Below are positions 35,410 to 43,470 of a stretch of DNA of 64,000 nt, piece after piece (position 1 is the stretch's first letter; each line of letters begins with the position of its first letter). Below the pieces are notes generated by a model. It ran no database searches, was not told the DNA's origin, and worked only from the letters and a program-made list of their open reading frames with translations. The stretch is taken from assembly GCF_003014495.1 (NCBI RefSeq), contig NZ_PYGC01000010.1, forward strand, positions 89,048 to 153,047, written 5' to 3'. The stretch is from Prolixibacter denitrificans (GTDB taxonomy: Bacteria > Bacteroidota > Bacteroidia > Bacteroidales > Prolixibacteraceae). A program made the position numbers and the translations under genes.

Positions 35410-36549
35410 ATGACAGAAGAAAAAAAATATAATCCGGGTGCCGAGGCCGACGACGAAATCGATCTCATTCAACTGGCGAAAACCTTCTGGGAAGGACGGA
35501 AAACTATCATCAAAACGGTAGCCATCTTTGCGGTGCTGGGCCTGTTGGTAGCCCTCTTCAGTGCCAAACAGTACACCGCTACCACCACGATGGTACCCCA
35601 GGGTGCCGATGGCCAATCCAAACTGGGAGGTCTTTCCGGTCTCGCAGCCATGGCAGGCTTCAATCTCAACATCGGGGGAGCCTCCGATATCACGCCGGCC
35701 GTCTATCCGCAAATCATCTCCAGTGTACCTTTCCAACTGGAGCTGATGAAAACAAAACTCACTTTCAAGGGAATCGACCATCCGGTATCGCTGTTCGATT
35801 ACTACACCGAATACAGCAAACCAACCGTATTGGGTTACGTGAAAAAGTTTACCATCGGATTACCCGGAGTCATCCTGAAAGCCATCAAGGGAAAACCGGA
35901 CGACGGAACTTCGACTGGGAACAACGGTCCCATCCAGCTAACCGATGACCAAAGGACAGTTCAAAAGAAACTGGCCGATTTGGTCTCCATCGATTACAAC
36001 GACAAGGACGGCTATGTCACCCTCACCTGCAACATGCCGGAAGCGTTGCCCGCTGCACAGTTGGCAGAACACACCCAAAAAATGCTGCAGCAATACATCA
36101 CCGATTTCAAGGTAAAGAAAGCGAAGGCCAATCTGGAATTTGTGCAACAGCGGTACGACGAAACAAAAAAGCAGTTTGAAAAAGCACAGGACGAACTGGC
36201 CCGCTTCCGCGACCGCAACAAGAATGTAGCCACCGCCATGGCACAAACTGAACTGGAACGTTTGAACAGCAACTACAACCTCTTATCGAGTGTCTATACC
36301 GAGCTGGCCAAACAACTGGAACAGGCCAAAATACAGGTCAAGGAAGATACGCCGGTCTTCACCATTATCGAGCCGGTATCGGTTCCCCTGGAAAAATCCA
36401 AACCGAATAGACCGATGATCCTCATCATCTGGATCTTCCTTGGTGGCATCATCGGCACCGGAGTTGTCTTCGGCAGGGAGTACCTGGCACAATTTAAGGA
36501 GCGGTGGAACGATGAGGATAAGGCGGATGAGGTATCGACTGATAGATAA
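35410..36549 (+). CDS. wzz: Wzz/GumC-type polysaccharide chain-length protein
   Basis: A 379-residue inner-membrane co-polymerase with a Wzz N-terminal domain. The first membrane segment is around residues 38-55 (VAIFAVLGLLVALFSAKQYT). A periplasmic coiled coil spans about residues 230-310 (for example EFVQQRYDETKKQFEKAQDE), and a second membrane segment near residue 335 (PMILIIWIFLGGIIGTGVVF) follows a proline-rich EPVSVPLEKSKPNRP. It lacks a tyrosine kinase domain. It would control polymer length and link to Wza. Confidence 0.92.
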   Translation: MTEEKKYNPGAEADDEIDLIQLAKTFWEGRKTIIKTVAIFAVLGLLVALFSAKQYTATTTMVPQGADGQSKLGGLSGLAAMAGFNLNIGGASDITPAVYPQIISSVPFQLELMKTKLTFKGIDHPVSLFDYYTEYSKPTVLGYVKKFTIGLPGVILKAIKGKPDDGTSTGNNGPIQLTDDQRTVQKKLADLVSIDYNDKDGYVTLTCNMPEALPAAQLAEHTQKMLQQYITDFKVKKAKANLEFVQQRYDETKKQFEKAQDELARFRDRNKNVATAMAQTELERLNSNYNLLSSVYTELAKQLEQAKIQVKEDTPVFTIIEPVSVPLEKSKPNRPMILIIWIFLGGIIGTGVVFGREYLAQFKERWNDEDKADEVSTDR

Positions 36550-36591
36550 CCCGTTACATATTACGCTAATTATAGCTAATTCCGCGAATTG

Positions 36592-36981
36592 ATGACAGAG
36601 CTTTTATTCAAGGACGAAGTATTCTCGATCATTGGAGCTTGTATGAAAGTTCACAGAACATTAGGACCGGGATTCTTAGAAAGTGTTTATTCAGAAGCAT
36701 TGGAGAAAGAATTAACGACCAGAAACATTCCACATCTCCGTGAAATCAAACTGGAAGTGCAATACGAAGGAAAGCCGATGAACAAATTCTTTAAGGCCGA
36801 CTTTCTTTGCTTCGATAAAATCATCATGGAGCTCAAGAGTAAAACGTTTTTACTAAAAATAGACGAACAGCAAACTATCAATTACATCAAAGCTGCCAAT
36901 CTTCCCGTTGGACTTTTGGTCAATTTTGGGGAGAAAAGCCTACGATGGAAACGGTTCGCCAACACCAAAGCAAATAGCTAA
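36592..36981 (+). CDS. GxxExxY protein
   Basis: A 129-residue small protein of the GxxExxY family, distantly related to PD-(D/E)XK nucleases. The eponymous motif is GPGFLESVYSEALEKEL, followed by FKADFLCFDKIIMELKSKTF, where D and E-x-K are candidate catalytic residues. These genes are scattered in Bacteroidota genomes, often in polysaccharide loci and amid short repeats, with unknown function. The start is the ATG at 36592; a TTG one codon earlier is possible. A truncated copy lies at 35132-35339. Confidence 0.9.
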   Translation: MTELLFKDEVFSIIGACMKVHRTLGPGFLESVYSEALEKELTTRNIPHLREIKLEVQYEGKPMNKFFKADFLCFDKIIMELKSKTFLLKIDEQQTINYIKAANLPVGLLVNFGEKSLRWKRFANTKANS

Positions 36982-36982
36982 A

Positions 36983-37085
36983 CGAAGTGTAATTAGCGTA
37001 ATTCGCCATAATTCGCGTAATCAAAATAAACAAACAGTTGAACGAAGCCTAATTCGCGTAATTCGCCATAATTAGCGTAATCCAA
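36983..37085 (+). repeat. Degenerate AATTCGCGTAATTCGC-type repeats
   Basis: Several imperfect copies of ACGAAGTGTAATTAGCGTAA and AATTCGCCATAATTCGCG. The same words occur at 35340-35382, 36556-36590 and 39660-39800, and in frame inside ugd at 41098-41170. Confidence 0.8.
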
Positions 37086-37157
37086 ATAAGATTTATGAAT
37101 CGCCCAACCACCCCCTCAAAAACACCATTAATAGCCAATATCAATACCTAATCGATC

Positions 37158-37715
37158 GTGCTGGAATCCCTCATTACATCCCAAACAAGAATTAAGCTGT
37201 TGCTGAAGTTTTTCCTCAACAGCAGCACCTCGTCTTACCTGCGTGGGCTGGCCGATGAGTTCAACGAGTCATCCAATGCCATCCGCGTGGAGCTGAACCG
37301 TTTTGAACAGGCCGGACTGCTCACATCGAGCTTCGACGGCAACAAAAAGATGTTCACGGCGAACACACAACATCCATTGTTCCGCGACATTCACAACATC
37401 CTTATGAAACATGTGGGGGTCGACCGGGTCGTTAATGACCTGATCCGGAAGCTGGGGCATGTGTCCCGGGCCTGGCTCACCGGCGAAATGGCTGCCGGTC
37501 GCGAGAGCCGCATCATCGACATCATCCTGGTAGGCGAAAACATCGATCGGAACTACCTTGGCCGTCTGACCACCAGTGCCGAAAAGATGACCGATCGCAA
37601 GATACGTACCCTATGCATCACCGCGGAGGAAGAACAGGAGTACCTGAAAAGCGAAAAGAATGCACTGCTCCTGTGGGAAGCGGAGGAGAAAAAGAGAAAG
37701 GGAGAGAAGCAATGA
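37158..37715 (+). CDS. Winged-helix protein with nucleotidyltransferase-like C-terminal region
   Basis: A 185-residue protein with a GTG start at 37158. Residues 1-75 form a winged helix (LLLKFFLNSSTSSYLRGLAD followed by NAIRVELNRFEQAGLLTSS). The remainder (from about residue 95: LGHVSRAWLTGEMAAGRESR, IIDIILVGENID) resembles a minimal nucleotidyltransferase-like fold seen in ArsR-like regulators. Genes of this sort are common in Bacteroidota polysaccharide loci. It is possibly a local regulator. DNA target unknown. Confidence 0.78.
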   Translation: MLESLITSQTRIKLLLKFFLNSSTSSYLRGLADEFNESSNAIRVELNRFEQAGLLTSSFDGNKKMFTANTQHPLFRDIHNILMKHVGVDRVVNDLIRKLGHVSRAWLTGEMAAGRESRIIDIILVGENIDRNYLGRLTTSAEKMTDRKIRTLCITAEEEQEYLKSEKNALLLWEAEEKKRKGEKQ

Positions 37716-38432
37716 ACAATGAGTGATGAACAATGAAAAATTGAAATGGAATAAGGGACTAAGGAGTAAGGCTTAAGGTAAATAAAGATTTAATTCCCAG
37801 ATTTACGCGGATGGACTTAGATTCAACGGGATGCTCAAATTACCCTGGAGGGGTATAATCTTAATAGCCAGGGGTAAGGAGGTCACGACGCCACTCCACG
37901 ACGTTCGTCGGGACAGGCCCGGGATTGAAAATCTAAAAGAGGCGCACAATATACACAAGATTGAAAAGATGTTGTTCCTGCGCCGCACGCACTGAACGAA
38001 AACGAAGTTTGATGAAATTAATTGCCAAGATTTAAGTTACGCTTCGAGGTTATTCGTTGATTTATCGTGAAGAACAAAAAATATGAAAGCCGCTGCTATT
38101 GCCCCTCTCCCAACCTCTCCCCAAATTGGGGAAAGGAGTTTGGCCGGAGCCTTCGAAACACAGTCAGCGAAAATCAGCGTCAATCCGCGATTCCAAATCC
38201 GTGTCCATCTGTGGGAAATCTTTCTTAAAACTTAACACATAACACTAAAAACTCTTTCAACAACAGCAATAAACCTAACCGCGAACCACAACCTGAAACC
38301 TGTAACTTGAAACTTGTAATCCTCTAACAACAGTAACAACAGTAACAATAGTAACCATAGTAACAACAGAAACCGCGAAGCGCAACCTGAAACTTGAAAC
38401 CTGAAATTTTCTTAACACCCTTAAAACATTAA
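37716..38432. other. Intergenic, repeat-rich, 717 bp, no gene
   Basis: No coding sequence is supported. It contains one copy of a 95-bp dispersed repeat (38081-38175), a palindromic CGACGTTCGTCG at 37901-37912, and several low-complexity words such as AACAGTAACAACAGTAACAA (about 38327-38346). These are typical of the dispersed repeat background between 32 and 46.6 kb. Confidence 0.65.
38081..38175 (+). repeat. 95-bp dispersed repeat, copy 1
   Basis: Nearly identical to 39535-39629. It starts ATATGAAAGCCGCTGC and ends CAGTCAGCGAAAATC. It contains CCTCTCCCCAAATTGGGGAA, a GC-rich inverted repeat. The two copies flank the glycosyltransferase gene at 38433-39467 in direct orientation. Confidence 0.88.
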
Positions 38433-39467
38433 ATGCTACAAAAGGAACCTTCCATAGGCGTCGTCATTGTGAATTACGTGACGTATTCCGATACCATCAC
38501 GTATGTGCGGGACGTATTGTTGCAGCAGAGAGACATTTCTCTGGAAATTGTCATCATCGACAATGATTCGCCCAATGAAAGCTACAGGAAGCTACAGGGA
38601 CACTTCGCAACCAACGAGCAGGTAACGGTCATTCAAAATGAAACGAATGAAGGCTATGCCCGGGCCAATAACCGGGGCATCCGGTACCTCGAAAAACAGG
38701 CGGTTGATTATATCCTGGTGTCCAATAACGATGTGTCATTTAGTGATACCCAACTGCTGAGCAAGTTGGTCGGTTGGTACCAGACACTGGAATCACCCGC
38801 TTTCATCAGTCCGGTCATGCATGTCCGTGGGCAGATGAGCAAACGGAATTCAGCCTGGAGGCTACCCGACAAGCGCAAAGAGATTTTAGGAGCTACACGA
38901 ATCATCAAAGGACTGGCTGTCCCCTACCTGAAACGGTATTATTATCCGCTGCAGTATCCGGCAAAAGAAGCACTTCCGGTCGACTGCATCCCAGGGTCGT
39001 TTTTTCTGGGAAAAACAGAGGTATTTAAGGAGGTGAATTATCTCGACGACCAAACCTTCCTCTATTACGAGGAAACCATTCTGGGTGAAAAGGTAAAACG
39101 AGCTCTACGGCAGAACTACATCATCCAGGCGCTGGCGTACGAACACAACGCTTCCAAAACCATCGGACTATTTGTATCGCACCTGGAGAAACACCAATAT
39201 CTTCTGGAAAGCAAATTACGCTTCTGGAAGGCATACAAAAACGCCGGCTGGGCTTACCTGACGACGTTGAAAATGCTCTACCAGGTATGGAAAGTGGAGT
39301 TCTTTGTTTTCTATTGGGTGAAAAAACTGGTAAACGACAGCATTAAACCAATCATCAATGGCTTATTCAACAAACCGGAAGAAGCCGAGGTCCAAACCAT
39401 TTTCGATTGCATCGCGGTGCCGGTATACGCGAATAACGACTTGCACGAACGACGATTAAGAAATTGA
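38433..39467 (+). CDS. Family 2 glycosyltransferase (rhamnosyltransferase-like)
   Basis: A 344-residue GT-A glycosyltransferase. The N-terminus IGVVIVNYVTYSDTITYVRD, the nucleotide site VIIDNDSPNESY, NEGYARANNRGIRYL and the metal-binding region VSNNDV are present. CIPGSFFLGKTEVFKEVNY and YYEETILGEKVKRAL are typical of dTDP-rhamnose- or similar-dependent transferases. No membrane domain. It is bracketed by the two copies of a 95-bp direct repeat. Confidence 0.9.
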   Translation: MLQKEPSIGVVIVNYVTYSDTITYVRDVLLQQRDISLEIVIIDNDSPNESYRKLQGHFATNEQVTVIQNETNEGYARANNRGIRYLEKQAVDYILVSNNDVSFSDTQLLSKLVGWYQTLESPAFISPVMHVRGQMSKRNSAWRLPDKRKEILGATRIIKGLAVPYLKRYYYPLQYPAKEALPVDCIPGSFFLGKTEVFKEVNYLDDQTFLYYEETILGEKVKRALRQNYIIQALAYEHNASKTIGLFVSHLEKHQYLLESKLRFWKAYKNAGWAYLTTLKMLYQVWKVEFFVFYWVKKLVNDSIKPIINGLFNKPEEAEVQTIFDCIAVPVYANNDLHERRLRN

Positions 39468-39534
39468 GAATTGAGAATTGAAAATGGAGAATGAATCGTG
39501 CTTCAAGTCTACTGTAGTGGATTCATGTTGTACA

Positions 39535-39629
39535 ATATGAAAGCCGCTGCGATTGCCCCTCTCCCAGCCTCTCCCCAAATGGGGGAAAGGAGTTGGGCCG
39601 GAGCCTTCGAAACACAGTCAGCGAAAATC
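39535..39629 (+). repeat. 95-bp dispersed repeat, copy 2
   Basis: Second direct copy of the element at 38081-38175, with a few substitutions in the central inverted repeat. It is followed to 39800 by AATTAGCGTAATTCGCC-type words, so two repeat families adjoin here. Confidence 0.88.
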
Positions 39630-39855
39630 CGTGAACCCAATCCGTGTGAATCTAAACATAGCAGACGGCTGAACGAAGCACAATTAGCGCAATTAGCTTT
39701 AATTAGCGTAATATATTTCAACACAATCCGTGTCAATCCAAACATAACAGACCGCTGAACGAAGCCTAATTAGCGTAATTCGCCTTAATTAGCGTAATTA
39801 AAAGTATTCACAAGAATATCCTTAATCAACATACAACCCGCAACTTCAAAGTAAC

Positions 39856-41400
39856 ATGATCCCGAACAACGTCAAAAACATCGCCTGCATAGGCGCCGGA
39901 TACGTGGGAGGGCCGACCATGGCCGTTATCGCGCAGAAATGCCCCCACATCAAAGTTACCGTAGTAGATATTAACGAACAGCGAATTGCCGACTGGAACG
40001 ACACCGACCTCTCGAAGTTGCCGGTGTATGAACCCGGTCTCGACCAGGTGGTCGCCGAAGCCCGTGGTCGCAACCTCTTCTTCTCCACTGACGTGGAAAG
40101 TGCTATTCGCGAAGCACAGATGATCTTCATCTCGGTCAATACCCCCACCAAAACCTACGGGGTAGGCAAAGGCATGGCGGCCGACCTGAAATACGTGGAG
40201 CTCTGCGCCCGGCAAATTGCCGAGGTCGCAACTGAGGATAAAATCGTGGTGGAAAAATCCACACTCCCGGTCCGTACCGCCCAATCCATCCGAACCATAT
40301 TGGATGCCTCCCGTTCTCCCCATCACCCTCTCTCCTCTTCACCCCTTCTCCCTGGCTCCCCCTCTCCGGATTCATCTCCCGCTCCCCGCTTCTCCGTATT
40401 ATCCAACCCGGAATTCTTAGCGGAAGGCACCGCCGTCAAAGATTTGCACAATCCCGACCGCGTCCTCATCGGAGGCGAAGAAGACGAAGACGGACAACGC
40501 GCCATGGAAGCCCTGGTGGAGGTCTATGCCAACTGGGTTCCCCGCGAGCGCATCCTCACCACCCGCATCTGGTCGTCCGAGCTATCAAAACTCACGGCCA
40601 ATGCCTTCCTGGCACAGCGCATCTCGTCCATCAATGCCCTGTCGGCCTTGTGTGAGAAAACAGGTGCCGATGTCGACGAAGTAGCCCATGCCATAGGAAC
40701 CGATACCCGCATTGGCCCCAAGTTCCTGAAATCCTCCGTTGGTTTCGGCGGAAGCTGCTTTCAGAAGGACATCCTCAACCTGGTATACCTCTGCCGCCAT
40801 TTCAATCTGCCTGAGGTAGCCGATTACTGGGAGCAGGTAGTGAAACTCAACGATTACCAGAAACACCGCTTTGCCAAGCAAATCATCGATACATTATTCA
40901 ATACCGTGTCCGGGAAGAAGATTGCTTTCCTGGGCTGGGCGTTCAAGAAGGACACCAACGATACCCGCGAGTCCGCCGCCATCTATGTAGCCGACGAACT
41001 CCTCCAGGACCACGCCGAGATACACATCTACGACCCCAAGGTCTCCAAAGAGCGTATCTATGCCGATCTGGAATACCTACAGGAACATAGACGAGAAAAC
41101 AGTTCGCGTAATTCCGATAATTCGCGTAATTCGCATTCGTGCAATTCGTCTCAATTCGTGCAATTAGAATCATCATTTATCAAGGACCACGTCCACATCC
41201 ACGACGATCCCTACAACGCATTGGAAAACGCTCACGCCATCGCCATCCTCACTGAATGGGACGAATTCCGCTCCTACGACTGGCTAAGAATCTACGAAGC
41301 CATGCGTAAACCGGCCTTTGTGTTTGATGGGCGGAATATCCTGAATAAAGAGGAATTGAAAGAAATTGGTTTCAACATTAAGGGAATTGGCAAAGGGTAA
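39856..41400 (+). CDS. ugd: UDP-glucose 6-dehydrogenase with two in-frame repeat-derived insertions
   Basis: A 514-residue enzyme oxidising UDP-glucose to UDP-glucuronate, closer to the longer animal-type form. Motifs are NAD-binding [42 protein letters not shown], substrate-binding [20 protein letters not shown], catalytic cysteine in [12 protein letters not shown] and [18 protein letters not shown]. Two stretches do not belong to the family: a P/S-rich insert between TILDAS and FSVLSNPEF (about 40308-40390), and an N/S/R-rich insert after YLQEHRR (about 41098-41170). The second is built from the same AATTCGCGTAATTCG words that fill nearby intergenic DNA. Both keep the frame, and active-site blocks are intact, so the enzyme is probably functional. 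Confidence 0.93.
   Translation: MIPNNVKNIACIGAGYVGGPTMAVIAQKCPHIKVTVVDINEQRIADWNDTDLSKLPVYEPGLDQVVAEARGRNLFFSTDVESAIREAQMIFISVNTPTKTYGVGKGMAADLKYVELCARQIAEVATEDKIVVEKSTLPVRTAQSIRTILDASRSPHHPLSSSPLLPGSPSPDSSPAPRFSVLSNPEFLAEGTAVKDLHNPDRVLIGGEEDEDGQRAMEALVEVYANWVPRERILTTRIWSSELSKLTANAFLAQRISSINALSALCEKTGADVDEVAHAIGTDTRIGPKFLKSSVGFGGSCFQKDILNLVYLCRHFNLPEVADYWEQVVKLNDYQKHRFAKQIIDTLFNTVSGKKIAFLGWAFKKDTNDTRESAAIYVADELLQDHAEIHIYDPKVSKERIYADLEYLQEHRRENSSRNSDNSRNSHSCNSSQFVQLESSFIKDHVHIHDDPYNALENAHAIAILTEWDEFRSYDWLRIYEAMRKPAFVFDGRNILNKEELKEIGFNIKGIGKG
40308..40390 (+). repeat. In-frame C/T-rich insertion in ugd
   Basis: A C/T-rich segment such as CCATCACCCTCTCTCCTC encodes about 22 extra residues rich in P and S. 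It resembles the CCCCTCTCCC-type intergenic repeats of the region. The exact borders are estimated from where family motifs stop and resume. Confidence 0.65.
41098..41170 (+). repeat. In-frame AATTCG-type repeat insertion in ugd
   Basis: Contains CGCGTAATTCCGATAATTCG and GCAATTCGTCTCAATTCGTG, the vocabulary of the intergenic repeats at 35340, 36983 and 39760. It encodes [20 protein letters not shown], which has no counterpart in related enzymes. A shorter version sits at the same place in the downstream ugd fragment (42887-42919). Confidence 0.8.
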
Positions 41401-41408
41401 TTTGTGAA

Positions 41409-42788
41409 ATGACGGCAGCCGAACTTCAACAAATCCTCGCTCAAGGCGAAGGCGAAAGCCTTGAATTCAAAAGCAGTTTCAACAACGAGCTCATTGAAAC
41501 GCTCGTGGCTTTTGCCAACACGTCAGGAGGAAAAGTAATTGCCGGCATTAATCAGAAACATGAAATTTCCGGGGTAATAGTCAATCCGGAATCGGTTCAA
41601 AACTGGGTAAATGAAATAAAAAACAAAACATCTCCGGCTTTGGTTCCCGACACGGAAGTGGTGAAAGATGGAAATAAAACAGTGATCATTTTCTCCACTC
41701 AGGAATACCCAATCAAGCCAGTGGCGATAAGGGGGAAATATTTTAAGCGAGTGGCAAATTCAAATCATTTGATGAGCATCGACGAAATTGCCAATGAACA
41801 CCTTAAAACCATCAATACAAGTTGGGACTTTTATCCCGATCCCAACCATGGTAAAGAACACATTTCAACCGAAAAAGTGAAGCGTTTTGTTGAAAGCATT
41901 GAACAACGAACGCAACAAAGAATTGAAATGCCCCACATGGACTTTCTGGCAAAACTGGAAATCATCCGTAACCAGCAACTGACGTTTGGCGGTTATCTTC
42001 TCTTTGCAAAAGAATATTGCCCGATCAGCGATGTACAGGTTGGGCGCTTTAAAACACCTACGACCATTATTGACAGTATTTCACTGAACACCGACTTATT
42101 TACCGAAGTGGATGAAATCATCGCGTTTATAAAAAAGCACTTAATGGTAGAGTACATCATTACTGGTGAACCCCAACGTACTGAACGCTTCGATTATCCG
42201 TTGGACGCCATTCGTGAGATCGTAATCAATATGGTTGTACACCGTGATTACAGAGACAGCAGCGCCAGCATCATCAAAATATTTGACGACCGGATTGATT
42301 TTTTTAACCCGGGGAGTCTCTATGGAGGGATTACCGTTAATGACTTGCTCTCGGGAAATTACAGTTCGAAAACCAGGAATAAATTAATTGCGAAAGCATT
42401 CAAAGAATCTGGGCTCATCGAACGCTATGGCTCTGGTATTAGGCGCATAATAAATATTTGTACCGATTATGGCATGAAGCAACCCTTGTTCGAAGAAGTT
42501 TTTAATGGCTTTCGCGTTGTTCTATTCAAAGAAAAAGCAGATGTCATAAAAGATGTCACAAAAGATGTCACAAAAGATGTCACAAAAGATGTCACAAAAG
42601 AAAAAAGAATAACAAAAATACTTGAACTCGTCGAATCGAATCCGTCAATAACAACGGGCGAAATCGCAGCGCTCTTAGAATTAACCCAAAGAACGGTGCT
42701 TCGGGACATAGATGACCTCAAGAAAATGGACAGGATAAAACGAGTTGGCGGCAGGAAAAACGGGAAATGGATCATCATTCATAAATAA
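41409..42788 (+). CDS. AlbA_2 / Schlafen-like ATP-binding transcriptional regulator-like protein
   Basis: A 459-residue protein. The N-terminal AlbA_2 (divergent AAA_4) domain starts LEFKSSFNNELIETLVAFAN, with GGKVIAGINQKHEISGV. A C-terminal ATPase-like HATPase_c_4 domain has DAIREIVINMVVHRDYRDSS, FFNPGSLYGGI and GLIERYGSGIRRI. A winged helix at the end reads TTGEIAALLELTQRTVLRDI. Between these lies a run of K-D-V-T units encoded by a 12-bp tandem repeat (42540-42599). It starts 8 bp after ugd and is followed by a displaced 3' fragment of ugd, so it looks inserted. The biological role of the family is not firmly established. Confidence 0.88.
   Translation: MTAAELQQILAQGEGESLEFKSSFNNELIETLVAFANTSGGKVIAGINQKHEISGVIVNPESVQNWVNEIKNKTSPALVPDTEVVKDGNKTVIIFSTQEYPIKPVAIRGKYFKRVANSNHLMSIDEIANEHLKTINTSWDFYPDPNHGKEHISTEKVKRFVESIEQRTQQRIEMPHMDFLAKLEIIRNQQLTFGGYLLFAKEYCPISDVQVGRFKTPTTIIDSISLNTDLFTEVDEIIAFIKKHLMVEYIITGEPQRTERFDYPLDAIREIVINMVVHRDYRDSSASIIKIFDDRIDFFNPGSLYGGITVNDLLSGNYSSKTRNKLIAKAFKESGLIERYGSGIRRIINICTDYGMKQPLFEEVFNGFRVVLFKEKADVIKDVTKDVTKDVTKDVTKEKRITKILELVESNPSITTGEIAALLELTQRTVLRDIDDLKKMDRIKRVGGRKNGKWIIIHK
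42540..42599 (+). repeat. Five 12-bp tandem units in the AlbA_2 gene
   Basis: Five consecutive 12-bp units of GATGTCACAAAA (first unit GATGTCATAAAA) encode D-V-[IT]-K repeats. The unit is a multiple of three, so copy number can change linker length without a frameshift. Confidence 0.92.
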
Positions 42789-42833
42789 TGCATCATGAAA
42801 CAAGCAAGGCAAAACCTTGCCACACAAATGGAT

Positions 42834-43171
42834 GGTTCTAAAGCGGGTTACATTGAATATCTGCAAGAACATCGACGAGTCGACGATTCGCGTAATTCGT
42901 CCCAATTCGTGAAATTAGAATCATCTTTGATCAGAAAGCTTGTCCACGTGCACAACGATCCTTACAAAGCGCTAAAAGACTCGCACGCCATAGCCGTCTT
43001 AACTGAATGGGACGAAACGAAGTTCGACGAAGTCAATTCCGCACCTACAACTGGACAAAAATCTACGAAGCCATGCGCAAGCCGGCCTTTGTCTTCGACG
43101 GACGGAATATCCTGGATCGGAAAGAACTGCAAAATATCGGGTTCGAACTAAAAGGAATCGGGAAGGGTTAA
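42834..43171 (+). pseudogene. Displaced 3' fragment of ugd, frameshifted
   Basis: Matches the last ~105 codons of ugd: [29 protein letters not shown] and VLTEWDE. A 20-bp insertion at about 43017 then shifts the frame, after which [20 protein letters not shown] and the ending KGIGKG continue in the new frame to the stop at 43169-43171. It carries a short AATTCG-type insert at the same site as ugd. No start or N-terminal part is present. It lies just beyond the AlbA_2-type gene. Confidence 0.85.
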
Positions 43172-43470
43172 AAAAGCACCGTTTCACTGTTCCACTTTTT
43201 CACAATAAACAAAAGGAATAGGAAAAGCCTAACCGCAATTGTGCCACAGACCACTATCCACGGGTCGCTGTCCGTTGTTCCACCTTTTCACCATTCCACT
43301 AAAATATTAACAACACAATTTCACTGATCACTGTCCACTGACCGCTGATCATGAATAATAAAAAAGCAACAAACGAAACCGGAAAGGTCAAACGCACGTT
43401 TGCGTCACTGACCACTATCCACTGGTCACTATTTCACCTTTCCACCGTTTCACTAAAATTCAACAACACT
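43172..43470 (+). repeat. Intergenic repeats of TTCCACC and CACTGACCACT type, 299 bp
   Basis: Holds no gene. It contains repeated words such as CCACCTTTTCACCATTCCAC (43280-43299), CACTGATCACTGTCCACTG (43321-43339) and a third block at 43404-43460 (CACTGACCACTATCCACTGG). The same words occur around the four-helix-bundle gene and in frame inside wecB. Translation extended upstream of the wecC start would run through this repeat, so that extension was not accepted. Confidence 0.8.

Noticed and set aside
43351..43470. N-terminal extension of wecC by 40 residues
   Set aside because: The extra codons are translated CACTGACCACT/TTCCACC repeats. The family N-terminus starts at 43471.
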